From NCBI RefSeq assembly GCF_014197035.1, contig NZ_JACIEU010000005.1, forward strand, positions 62,001-126,000: a stretch of DNA of 64,000 nt. Reading direction: 5' to 3'. A program made the translations under genes and the position numbers. Shown here piece after piece: positions 28,621 to 36,734 of this stretch (its first letter is position 1; every line of letters starts with the position of its first letter). The notes under the pieces were generated by a model. That model did no database searches. It had not been told where the DNA came from and saw only the letters and a program-made list of their open reading frames with translations. This DNA is from Sphingobium scionense. Lineage in GTDB: Bacteria; Pseudomonadota; Alphaproteobacteria; Sphingomonadales; Sphingomonadaceae.

Positions 28621-30710
28621 AATTCCAGGAAGACCGTGCGCGGCCGGCCGACAAAGGCCCCCTTGCGCGCATCGAAGGTGGCGACGGCATAAGTCTTGTC
28701 GAAGATATTCTCGACGCGGATCATCGCCTCGGCAAAGCCCAGATCCTGAGTGATGCTGCCGTCGAACACGGTGAAGCCGGGAATATGGGCGCCGCGCCGG
28801 TCGATCTGGCCCGACACATATTGGCCGCCCAGCGCCAGCGCCGTGCCCCAGGTGGGGATCTGATAGCGGGACCATAGCCCGGCCTGATGATGCGGGGCGT
28901 TGGGGAAGCGGCCGCCGACCGCATTGTCGATCGTCGCGCCCTCCGCACTGTCGGTGATGCGCGCGTCATTATAGGCGTAATTGGCGGTCAGCACCCAATT
29001 CTTGCTGAGATCGGCTGCCAGCGTCAGTTCGATCCCCTTGCTGGTCACCTCGCCGACCGGCGACAGCTGGTCCAGACCATTGATCGGCTCCAGATCGGGA
29101 TCGACCTGCACGATGCCGTTGCGCATGATATGGTAGAGGGCGAGGGTCGGCTGCAGCTTGCCCTGCATCAGTTCGCCCTTGGCGCCGACCTCGAACTGGC
29201 GGCTGGCGATCGGCGCAAAGGGGCCGCCGACCGCCGGATTCTGGTTGCCGGGGCTTTGCGGTTCGAAACTCTGCGCATAACTGCCATAGAGGGAGATGGA
29301 CTGAACCGGCTTGTAGATGCCGCCGACGCGCCAGCTCCAGCGACCGCCATCTGCATAGGCACCGCCAATCTTGTCCTTGTCGTCGAACCAGTCGTGGCGC
29401 ACGCCGCCGACCAGGATGACATGCTCGCCGATATCCGCCTGTTCCTGGGCATAGACGCCATAGCGATGGGCGCGCGACGCATTCACTTCCGGGGTCAGGC
29501 CGGCCAGGTCCGCCTCGGTCGGATTGCTCAGGCCATAGACGGGATTGCTCAGCGACAGGCCCGGCACGCCCTTGATCGTCACGCCGCTGAAATCCTGCGT
29601 CTCGCGATACCAGTCGGCGCCCACCAGCAATGTGTGTTTGATCCCGCCGGTCTCCAGTCTGGCGATCATGTTGCTCGCCAGGCTCGCGCCCTCGATCGTG
29701 CCATGCTGTGAGCGAAATTCGCGCGGCTGGGTATCGAAGACGCCATCGCCATCGGTGTCGATCGGCCCCAGCGGTTCATGATAGCGCTGATATTCGGTGT
29801 AGCGGAACCAGCGGCCCGATGCATTGACGCTGACCGCGTCGGACAACCGGCTGTCCAGCCGCGCCTGCAGCACCGTGCCCTTCAGGCTCAGCTTGTCGGT
29901 CTTTTCATTATGGGTCCAGTTGCGGTCGGCCAGGAAATGCCCCTCCGCATCGATCGCCACGCCGCGCAGCCGGTTGCCCGGCAGATCCTGGTCGTATCGG
30001 GTCGCCTGCACCGTCAGGCTGGTGTCGGGCGCCAGCTTGAACTTCAGCCCGCCGTCCGCGACCAGGCTGCGGCTGCCGGAAAAGCGCTGCACCGTGTCGA
30101 AGCTTTCGTAGAACAGGCCGGCCCGCCCGGCGACCACGCCATTGGCGTCGATCGGCCCGGTCACTTCGCCCGACGCGCCATAGCGGTCATAATTGCCGAC
30201 CACCGCGCGCACCGACGCGGCGAATTCGTCCTGTGGCTTCTTGGTGACATAATTGACCATGCCGCCCGGCGAACTGGCGCCATAGAGCATGCCGACCGGT
30301 CCTTTGAGAAACTCGACCCTGTCGATGCTGAACAGGTTCGGCACGGCAAAGCCCTGGAACGGATCGCCGCGCAGCCCGTCATAGAACATCGATTCCTGCC
30401 GGAAACCGCGATAGGTAACGGTGGCATATTGGTTGGCGCTGACGCCGGCGACATTGCGATAAAGGTCGGTGATGTCGCGTGCGCCCTGGTCGCGGATCAG
30501 TTCGCTGGTGATGACCTGCACCGACTGGGGAATGTCCATCGGGTCGGCGGGAATCTTGCCGATTTCGCTATCTTCGACGCGATAAAGTTTCTGCGCGCGG
30601 GCGGTGACCAGAATGTCGCTGTTGCCGGCGGCCGCGTCGATTGGAACCTGCGCCAGCACGGGCAGCGGCGCGAACAAAAAGGGCAGGGCGCAAAGGCGGA
30701 GGCTGGGCAA
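28605..30710 (-). CDS. TonB-dependent siderophore receptor
   Basis: A 701-residue outer-membrane receptor. The signal peptide ends at 'PLPVLAQ'. The plug domain follows (about 45-165) with 'PQSVQVITSELIRDQGARD' and 'GPVGMLYGASSPGGMVNYVTK', the pattern of ferric-siderophore receptors. A 22-strand barrel occupies the rest and ends in Phe ('LELRRDF'). The start is TTG at 30710; no ATG or GTG is in frame upstream, so the exact start is uncertain. Upstream DNA is AT-rich with four ATATTGC copies, a possible iron-response operator. Confidence 0.92.
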   Translation of the reverse strand: MPSLRLCALPFLFAPLPVLAQVPIDAAAGNSDILVTARAQKLYRVEDSEIGKIPADPMDIPQSVQVITSELIRDQGARDITDLYRNVAGVSANQYATVTYRGFRQESMFYDGLRGDPFQGFAVPNLFSIDRVEFLKGPVGMLYGASSPGGMVNYVTKKPQDEFAASVRAVVGNYDRYGASGEVTGPIDANGVVAGRAGLFYESFDTVQRFSGSRSLVADGGLKFKLAPDTSLTVQATRYDQDLPGNRLRGVAIDAEGHFLADRNWTHNEKTDKLSLKGTVLQARLDSRLSDAVSVNASGRWFRYTEYQRYHEPLGPIDTDGDGVFDTQPREFRSQHGTIEGASLASNMIARLETGGIKHTLLVGADWYRETQDFSGVTIKGVPGLSLSNPVYGLSNPTEADLAGLTPEVNASRAHRYGVYAQEQADIGEHVILVGGVRHDWFDDKDKIGGAYADGGRWSWRVGGIYKPVQSISLYGSYAQSFEPQSPGNQNPAVGGPFAPIASRQFEVGAKGELMQGKLQPTLALYHIMRNGIVQVDPDLEPINGLDQLSPVGEVTSKGIELTLAADLSKNWVLTANYAYNDARITDSAEGATIDNAVGGRFPNAPHHQAGLWSRYQIPTWGTALALGGQYVSGQIDRRGAHIPGFTVFDGSITQDLGFAEAMIRVENIFDKTYAVATFDARKGAFVGRPRTVFLELRRDF

Positions 30711-30773
30711 GGCGGCGATCCCGTTGAAATGGACAAGGAATGGAGCCGGTTCGCTCCTTCTGGCCTCTCCCCA

Positions 30774-30842
30774 ATATTGCCTCGGCTAATGATATTGCGA
30801 GTATATTGCAATATGTAACATGCTGATTTGCCTTTATATTGC
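30774..30842 (-). promoter_or_regulatory. Four ATATTGC repeats upstream of the siderophore receptor
   Basis: ATATTGC occurs at 30774-30780, 30792-30798, 30803-30809 and 30836-30842 in an otherwise GC-rich region. Start spacings are 18, 11 and 33 bases, so the last three sit on one helix face. One pair also forms ATTGC-N9-GCAAT at 30793-30811. A Fur/RirA/Irr-type operator is plausible, but no exact consensus was matched. Confidence 0.45.
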
Positions 30843-30985
30843 TACGGCCCATCCGACGCCGCGCTGCGCGCGCGGACGTCAGCAATGATCCGGACTGAAC
30901 CGTCACAAAATAGCAATCAAACTGACGCTGTCATGTAATCGAATCGTCATAGAGGCCCGCCAACCCTGTTGGAGAGCAATGCCCG

Positions 30986-31660
30986 ATGCGCCGCCTGTCC
31001 CTCTGTCTTTTCGCCCTGATGGCGCTGCCCGCGACTGCCCATGCCAGCGAGGATGAGCAACTCTGGACTACCACCAGCGCGACGGTGAAGCTGTCCGATC
31101 ACTGGCGCCTCCAGCAGGAGATCGTCGCCCGCTTCAGCAATGATCGGAATGGCCTGTACGAGATCGAGAGCAACACGCTGGTCGGCTACAAGCTCGACAA
31201 GCAGGTGACGGTCTGGGCGGGGTACACCCATGACCCGCAATATGCCGGCGGCGATTTCACCGTGATGGAGCATCGCGCCCGCGAACAGGTGACGTTCGAC
31301 AATATCCTCAAGCTCGGCCCGGTGTCGGTCAGCGCGCGGATGCGGATGGAGCAGCGCTGGCGCGAAGGGATTGACGGCACGGCCTGGCGCCTGCGGCCCT
31401 ATGTGAAGCTGACCATGCCCTTCAGGGAAGGCGGCAAGACCGCACTGATTTTGAGCCATGAGAGTTTCATCGATCTCAACAAGACCAATTTCCAGCGCGT
31501 CCAGGGCGAGGAGCGGATGCGCAACCTGATCGCGATCACCACGCCGCTGGCAAAGAATGTGAATGCGGAGATCGGCTATCTCCACCAGCATGGATTCCGC
31601 CCCGATGCCGACGACAGCAACGACAATGTCGCCTCGCTCTCGCTCAGTTTCAGCTTCTGA
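30986..31660 (+). CDS. DUF2490 outer-membrane-like protein
   Basis: A 224-residue exported protein. The signal peptide ends at 'AHAS' (about residue 21). The mature part has alternating beta strands ('LQQEIVARFSN', 'TVWAGYTHDPQY', 'RMRMEQRWREG') and a terminal aromatic residue, as in DUF2490 putative outer-membrane barrels. Function is unknown. It is divergent from the siderophore receptor, so the AT-rich repeats could affect both. Confidence 0.8.
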   Translation: MRRLSLCLFALMALPATAHASEDEQLWTTTSATVKLSDHWRLQQEIVARFSNDRNGLYEIESNTLVGYKLDKQVTVWAGYTHDPQYAGGDFTVMEHRAREQVTFDNILKLGPVSVSARMRMEQRWREGIDGTAWRLRPYVKLTMPFREGGKTALILSHESFIDLNKTNFQRVQGEERMRNLIAITTPLAKNVNAEIGYLHQHGFRPDADDSNDNVASLSLSFSF

Positions 31661-31681
31661 ACGGCATCTGGTCGGTGACGC

Positions 31682-32182
31682 CTATTCCCGATGCCCCCTG
31701 GCCGCGCGCAGGCCAGCGCGGCCGGCCAATGCGCGCTTCAACGCGGCGGGATGGGGGGCGATCAGGAAGCCGAAGCTGACCGTGCCTTCCTTGGTCTCGA
31801 CCGCATGGTGCAGCCGATGCGCCTGGACGATCCGCTTCATGTAGCGGGATCGGGCGACATAGCGGTGGCGTACCCGCTGGTGGACGATGATGTCGTGGAA
31901 GCCCAGATAGATGGCGCCATAGGCGGCGACGCCGGCGCCGACGGCCGTCGCCCAATTGCCCCAGCCCCATTGCACCCCGCCCAGCAGCAGCAGGATGGAG
32001 GGCATGGCGAAGATCACGAAATAGAGGTCATTGGCCTCGAAGAAGCCGGTGCGGGGGCGGTGGTGGCTGGCATGGAGGAACCAGCCGGGGCCATGCATCA
32101 CCCAGCGGTGCATCACATAGGCAAAACCCTCCATCAGCGCGATCGTGACGACGAAGAGCAGTAGGAGGGCAATCGGAGGCAT
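31682..32182 (-). CDS. crtZ: Beta-carotene hydroxylase CrtZ
   Basis: A 166-residue membrane di-iron hydroxylase that adds hydroxyl groups to the 3 and 3' carbons of beta-carotene, giving zeaxanthin. Histidine clusters are 'HRWVMHG', 'HASHH', 'HDIIVHQRVRHR' and 'HRLHH'. The start at 32182 (MPPIALLLL) gives the usual length; a longer frame to 32233 is basic and probably not translated. It stands alone, apart from other crt genes. Its product fits the yellow nostoxanthin-type pigments of sphingomonads. Confidence 0.9.
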   Translation of the reverse strand: MPPIALLLLFVVTIALMEGFAYVMHRWVMHGPGWFLHASHHRPRTGFFEANDLYFVIFAMPSILLLLGGVQWGWGNWATAVGAGVAAYGAIYLGFHDIIVHQRVRHRYVARSRYMKRIVQAHRLHHAVETKEGTVSFGFLIAPHPAALKRALAGRAGLRAARGHRE

Positions 32183-32240
32183 GGGCGCCTTATAGGCAGC
32201 GGCGCGGGCCAAGGCGACCCGTAAAGACCGCATATGGCAA

Positions 32241-32273
32241 AGGGCCGCGATCCCCTTTGGAGAGCGCGGCCCT
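32241..32273. terminator. Hairpin after the TorF-type porin gene
   Basis: AGGGCCGCG (32241-32249) / CGCGGCCCT (32265-32273), a 9-bp perfect stem with a 15-base loop. On the minus strand it is followed by TTG, so it may terminate porin mRNA. Confidence 0.65.
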
Positions 32274-32297
32274 GTTCATCCCCGAAGGGAAAGCGGA

Positions 32298-33050
32298 TCA
32301 GAAGGAGGCGGTGAGCGAACCGAGCACGCCGGCCTTGCTGATATTGTGGCCTGCCGACGAATAGAGCGACTTGTCGGTGTCGACATAGGACACGCCGAAG
32401 GTCAGGTGACCCCAGGTGTAGGTCGCGCCGATGTTCCAGTCGGTATATTCCTTGCCGATGGTCAGGTAACTCGGGCCGAAGCTGTGGCCCAGATGCGCCG
32501 ACACGCCCAGCGGGGTGTTGGGGATCGAGGCCGAGACGTCGCCGGCGAGGTAGAGATTATCTTCCTTGCCATTGCCGACGGTCAGCGCCTTGGCCTTGGG
32601 GGCGTAGTTGGCGGTCAGCTTGGCGGTGGCGGGGCCGAACGTGCCCTTGATCGAGGCATAGGGCTCGACGAAGTCGGTGTTCGCGCCGGCATTGCCCGGA
32701 TAGTAATAATAGAGGACGCCAACGTCGATCGTCGCGCCGCCGACCGTGGTCGAATAGCCGCCGATCAGGTCGAGTTCCTGGTCCGAGCCGTTGGCGACAT
32801 ATTCGTCGATCGAACTGCCCCAGGTCGAGACATAGAAGCCCGATTCATGGGCAACGGTGATGCCACCTTGTAGCGCGAACTTCTTGTTGGTCTGGGAAAT
32901 GCCGCGGAAGCGATAGTCGCTGACGACGGCGGCATTGCCGGTGACGGTCACCGCAGGAGCCGGCTCATCCTGGGCCATGGCCGGTGCCGACAGCGCAGCG
33001 AAAGCGGCGGTGAGAAGGGAGGCCGAGAGGCCGAGAATGGACTTACGCAT
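32298..33050 (-). CDS. TorF-family putative porin
   Basis: A 250-residue outer-membrane protein. A signal peptide ends at 'APAMAQ' (about residue 26). The N-terminal mature segment 'VTGNAAVVSDYRFRGISQT' is the family signature, and the protein ends in Phe after alternating strands. The family is thought to form pores in sphingomonads and relatives; specificity is unknown. The upstream 270 bp is AT-rich and contains a 20-bp dyad. Confidence 0.88.
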   Translation of the reverse strand: MRKSILGLSASLLTAAFAALSAPAMAQDEPAPAVTVTGNAAVVSDYRFRGISQTNKKFALQGGITVAHESGFYVSTWGSSIDEYVANGSDQELDLIGGYSTTVGGATIDVGVLYYYYPGNAGANTDFVEPYASIKGTFGPATAKLTANYAPKAKALTVGNGKEDNLYLAGDVSASIPNTPLGVSAHLGHSFGPSYLTIGKEYTDWNIGATYTWGHLTFGVSYVDTDKSLYSSAGHNISKAGVLGSLTASF

Positions 33051-33216
33051 GTTGATCCCCTTGATGGTTCTGCGATCGTCCCGCCTGCGTCCAGGCGCCT
33101 GCCTCTATGCTTCCCCCAAGGGAAATGGGCCGGCTTGCCTCAACGCTTCCGGGCATGCCCGCGCGCGCTGCGCCGCACAAGATATTATTGCTATTTGATG
33201 TCTTTTACGTCTTTTA

Positions 33217-33236
33217 TTGTTGCTACTACGCAACAA
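33217..33236. promoter_or_regulatory. 20-bp dyad upstream of the porin gene
   Basis: TTGTTGC (33217-33223), six bases, GCAACAA (33230-33236), in the 271-bp gap between the mscS-type gene end and the porin start. A direct repeat TCTTTTA (33201 and 33210) adjoins it. It may be an operator or a weak terminator of the upstream operon. Confidence 0.4.
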
Positions 33237-33321
33237 GGCGCGATGCTGCATTCGCCGGACGGCGGGAATATATATCTGATAATGCGCGATTTATCGGATT
33301 TAGTGGCGTTGCTGCGGCCGC

Positions 33322-34617
33322 TCAGGATCGTGAACGATCCGGCTCGTCTGGCTCATTCATTGCTGAATCATGTCTATGCTGCGGTTGCCGCAGTTCGACG
33401 ACGTGGCGCGGATAGGGGACGATGATGCCGCGCGCCTTGAACTTGTCCAGCACCCGCATCAGAACGTCGGACGTCACGCCGCCCACGCCATTTTCCGGGT
33501 CGCTGATCCAGACGCGAATCTCGTGCTCCAGCCGATATTGGCCCAGCGCCGTCAGCCACACCTTGGGCTCGGGTTGCTTGAGTGCGCGCGGGCTTTCCTG
33601 TGCCGCTTCCAGCATCAATTGCTGGGCCAGCGCAATGTCGCTGTCGTTGCTGATGCCCACCGGAATGCGGACGCGGATATTGCGATCGGAATAGGACCAG
33701 TTCTCCACCTCCTGCGTCATCAGGATTTCGTTGGGGATGAGATGCTTCTTGCCGTCGCGGGTGATGATCGACACGGCGCGCACGCCGATCTTGCTGACCC
33801 AGCCGAAACTGTCGCCGACCGCGATCACGTCGCCCGGCTTGATCGACCGGTCCATCAGCAGGATGATGCCCGCGATCAGATTGCCCACCGTCTTCTGCAG
33901 GCCGAAGCCGACCGCGAGGCCAAGCGCGCCGGAAAAGACGGTGAAGGCGGTAAGGTCGATCCCCAATATGTCGATGCCGATGAAGAAGGCGGCGATGAGC
34001 ACCGCGATTCCGGCCAGCTTCTGCCCCAGCAATTTCTGGGTCGGGTCGAGATCGGGCGCCTTCTGGATGCTGCGGCGAATCAGCCGGTTGGCAAGGCGGA
34101 TACCGGCGAGCAGCGCGACCAGTGTCGCGGCGATCGAGAGGATGTCGAGCAGGCTGATGCGGCGCTTGCCCAGCGTCAGCGCGACGTCATCCAGCATCGA
34201 CCCGACCGGCGCGATTCCGCCGCTGCTGCCCGATATCACCATCACGAACAGCAGCAGGGCGAGCGGCGTGATCGCCCAGCGGGGGAAGCTGAGCGCTTGC
34301 AGCAGATGCAGCGCAAGCAGCGCGACGGCACAGGCGAGCGCGGTGCCCAGGATCAGATGGGCGATGCTGTCCGCCGGCCAGAGCGCCAGCGCCGTCGCGA
34401 ACAGCGGTACGCTGATCGCATGGCGCAGCATCGGACGGACATGGGTGGAAACCAGATCGCTGAGCGCGGGTAGGCTGTCCTTCACGCGCGGGGCCAGCAG
34501 GCGTGCCACGCTATGGGCAATGGCATAGAGTAGCAGCGAGATGCCGACCGCGATCAGCGGCTGGGTGATGTCCGCATTGCCCGGCAACCGGGCCAGCCAT
34601 GCGGACATCTGCGTCAT
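33322..34617 (-). CDS. MscS-family mechanosensitive channel
   Basis: A 431-residue membrane protein with several N-terminal helices. The MscS pore helix region is 'FSGALGLAVGFGLQKTVGNL', followed by the beta domain 'DRSIKPGDVI' and 'LIPNEILMTQEVENWS'. It likely releases solutes on hypo-osmotic shock. It overlaps the end of metC by four bases, forming the third gene of an sseA-metC-mscS unit. Conductance and gating are inferred from family. Confidence 0.92.
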   Translation of the reverse strand: MTQMSAWLARLPGNADITQPLIAVGISLLLYAIAHSVARLLAPRVKDSLPALSDLVSTHVRPMLRHAISVPLFATALALWPADSIAHLILGTALACAVALLALHLLQALSFPRWAITPLALLLFVMVISGSSGGIAPVGSMLDDVALTLGKRRISLLDILSIAATLVALLAGIRLANRLIRRSIQKAPDLDPTQKLLGQKLAGIAVLIAAFFIGIDILGIDLTAFTVFSGALGLAVGFGLQKTVGNLIAGIILLMDRSIKPGDVIAVGDSFGWVSKIGVRAVSIITRDGKKHLIPNEILMTQEVENWSYSDRNIRVRIPVGISNDSDIALAQQLMLEAAQESPRALKQPEPKVWLTALGQYRLEHEIRVWISDPENGVGGVTSDVLMRVLDKFKARGIIVPYPRHVVELRQPQHRHDSAMNEPDEPDRSRS

Positions 34618-35822
34618 CCGCGTGTCGCCCGGAAGCGGGCGAGGCCGGCGTCAAGGTCGGCGATCAGGTCGGCGGGATCCTCCAGACCGATCTGCAGCCG
34701 GATGACCGGGCCTTCCGCCTGCCATACGGTCGCCGTGCGATAGCGGGCCGGATCGACCGGCAGGGCCAGGCTTTCGAACCCGCCCCAGCTATAGCCGATG
34801 CCGAAATGGGCAAGGCCATCGATCAGCGCGGCACGGGCCGCCTCGTCCCCGCCCTGCAGCACGAAGCTGAACAGCCCGGTCGAGCCGCTGAAGTCGCGCG
34901 CCCACAATTCATGGCCGGGACAGTCGGGCAAAGCGGGGTGCAGCACGCGGGCGACGTCTGGCTGCTCGGTCAGCCAATGCGCGATCTCCAGCGCGCTCGC
35001 CTGATGCTGGGCCAGGCGGACGCCGAGCGTGCGCAGGCCACGGCTGGCGAGCCAGGCATCGTCGGGGCTGGTCATCTGGCCGAACAGATAGGCGGACTGG
35101 CGGACCTTCGGGAACAGCGCCGGTGTGGCAGTGACCGACCCCATCATCACGTCGCTATGGCCGACAATATATTTGGTGCAGGCGAGGATCGCGATGTCGA
35201 CGCCATGGGCCAGCGCCGGGAAGAAGAGCGGCGTCGCCCAGGTATTGTCGAGCAGGGTGGTGATGCCGCGATCGCGCGCGATGGCGGTGATCGCCGGCAC
35301 ATCCTGCACCTCGAAGGTCAGGCTGCCGGGGCATTCCAGGAAGATGGCGCGGGTGCGATCGGTCACCAGATCGGCGATGCCGGCGCCGATGGTCGGGTCA
35401 TAATAGAGCGTCTCGATGCCGAAGGGTTTCAGCACCTGTTCGCAGAAATTGCGGGTCGGGTCATAGGCGCTGTCGACCATCAGCAACTGGTCGCCCGGCC
35501 GCAGCACCGCCATCAGCGCGCAGGCGATCGCCGCCACGCCCGAAGGGAAGAGCATCGTGCCCTCCGCGCCCGGCTCCATCTCGGTCAGCGCATCGGCCAG
35601 GCTCCAGCTCGTCGGCGTGCCCTTGCGTCCGTAGAACAGCCGCTCATGGGTGCTGCTGCCCGCTGCCTTCCGCAGATGGGCGACATCGTCATAGAGGATG
35701 GTGGAGGCGCGCCACACGCCCGGACTGACGATCGCGCCGGGTTGCCCCGGCATGCCGGTCCAGTCGGCGCGGCGGCCGGCCTGGGCCAGCCTGGTCAGCG
35801 GCCTTCTGCTGTCGTCGCTCAT
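34614..35822 (-). CDS. metC: Cystathionine beta-lyase
   Basis: A 402-residue PLP-dependent Cys/Met metabolism enzyme that cleaves cystathionine to homocysteine, pyruvate and ammonia. The PLP Lys is in 'CTKYIVGHSDVMMG'. Start 35822 (MSDDSRRPL) overlaps the sseA stop by ATGA; the longer frame to 35876 lies within sseA. It could also be a gamma-lyase type, but the 'W..S..DALTEMEPGAEG' N-terminal part fits the beta-lyase group. Sulfur metabolism links it to sseA. Confidence 0.9.
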   Translation of the reverse strand: MSDDSRRPLTRLAQAGRRADWTGMPGQPGAIVSPGVWRASTILYDDVAHLRKAAGSSTHERLFYGRKGTPTSWSLADALTEMEPGAEGTMLFPSGVAAIACALMAVLRPGDQLLMVDSAYDPTRNFCEQVLKPFGIETLYYDPTIGAGIADLVTDRTRAIFLECPGSLTFEVQDVPAITAIARDRGITTLLDNTWATPLFFPALAHGVDIAILACTKYIVGHSDVMMGSVTATPALFPKVRQSAYLFGQMTSPDDAWLASRGLRTLGVRLAQHQASALEIAHWLTEQPDVARVLHPALPDCPGHELWARDFSGSTGLFSFVLQGGDEAARAALIDGLAHFGIGYSWGGFESLALPVDPARYRTATVWQAEGPVIRLQIGLEDPADLIADLDAGLARFRATRG

Positions 35823-36667
35823 GCGGCGGGTCCGGTCGCCTTGGGGGTGGCGGGGTCGAACCCCCATTCCGACCAACTGCCGTCATAGAGGCTGATGTCG
35901 CGCTTCCCGAGCGTTTCGAGGGCGGCGAGGATGATCGCTGCGGTCACGCCGCTGCCGCAGGTGGTGATGATCGGCCGGTCGAGATCGGTGCCGGCGTCGA
36001 TCAGCAGGCGGCGCAGTTCCTCGCCCTGCTTCAGACTGTTGTCGGCGGCGAAGAAGGCGGAGGAGGGGATGTTGCGGCTGCCGGGAATATGGCCTGACGC
36101 CATGCCGGGGCGGGGTTCGGCCTCGGCGCCGGTGAAGCGCCCCGCGCCCCGCGCGTCGAGTAGTTGCGCCGTGCCGCTGTCGAGATTGGCGAGGATATCC
36201 GCCTTGGTGCGAACCTGCGTCCGGTCGAGCCTGGCGACGGCATCGCCGGGCACGATGGCGGGCGTGCCGCTTTCGACCGGGCGGCCTTCGGCAACCCATT
36301 TGGGCAGCCCGCCGTCCAGGATCGCGGCGGATGCGCCCAAACCATAGACGCGCATCATCCACCAGCCGCGCGCCGCGCTGTGGGTCGGGCTGTTGTCATA
36401 GATGACGATACGGCTGTCGGCGTTGACGCCCAGCGCCTGCATGCGCTGCGTCATCAACGCGTCGGGCGGCAACTGGCCCGGCACCGGATCGGCGGGGTCG
36501 CTCAGGCTCGGCAGGTCCATATAGGCGGCGCCGGGAACATGGGCCGCGTCGAACTCGGCGCGCGGGTCGCGCGGCGTGCCGGGCAGGAACAGGCTGGCGT
36601 CGAGAATGACGAGATCGGCCTTGCCGATTTCGCCGGCCAGCCAGTCGGTGGAAACGAGAATATCCAT
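35819..36667 (-). CDS. sseA: 3-mercaptopyruvate sulfurtransferase
   Basis: A 282-residue two-domain rhodanese that transfers sulfur from 3-mercaptopyruvate. The active-site loop in the C-terminal domain is 'TCGSGVTA', with the nucleophilic Cys and the Gly-Ser-Gly-Val pattern of mercaptopyruvate sulfurtransferases rather than rhodaneses (CRxGxR). The N-terminal domain has no catalytic Cys. It heads a coupled operon with metC and the mscS-type gene. Confidence 0.93.
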   Translation of the reverse strand: MDILVSTDWLAGEIGKADLVILDASLFLPGTPRDPRAEFDAAHVPGAAYMDLPSLSDPADPVPGQLPPDALMTQRMQALGVNADSRIVIYDNSPTHSAARGWWMMRVYGLGASAAILDGGLPKWVAEGRPVESGTPAIVPGDAVARLDRTQVRTKADILANLDSGTAQLLDARGAGRFTGAEAEPRPGMASGHIPGSRNIPSSAFFAADNSLKQGEELRRLLIDAGTDLDRPIITTCGSGVTAAIILAALETLGKRDISLYDGSWSEWGFDPATPKATGPAA

Positions 36668-36734
36668 GCGGCCCCTTTTAACCTTGTCAGGCGGTTATCT
36701 TAGGAGCGGCCTGCCGGACAGGAAAGGGAAATGC

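Noticed and set aside
30928..30950. CTGTCAT and TCGTCAT before the DUF2490 gene as a second Pho box
   Set aside because: The two units are 16 bases apart instead of 11, so it does not fit PhoB spacing.
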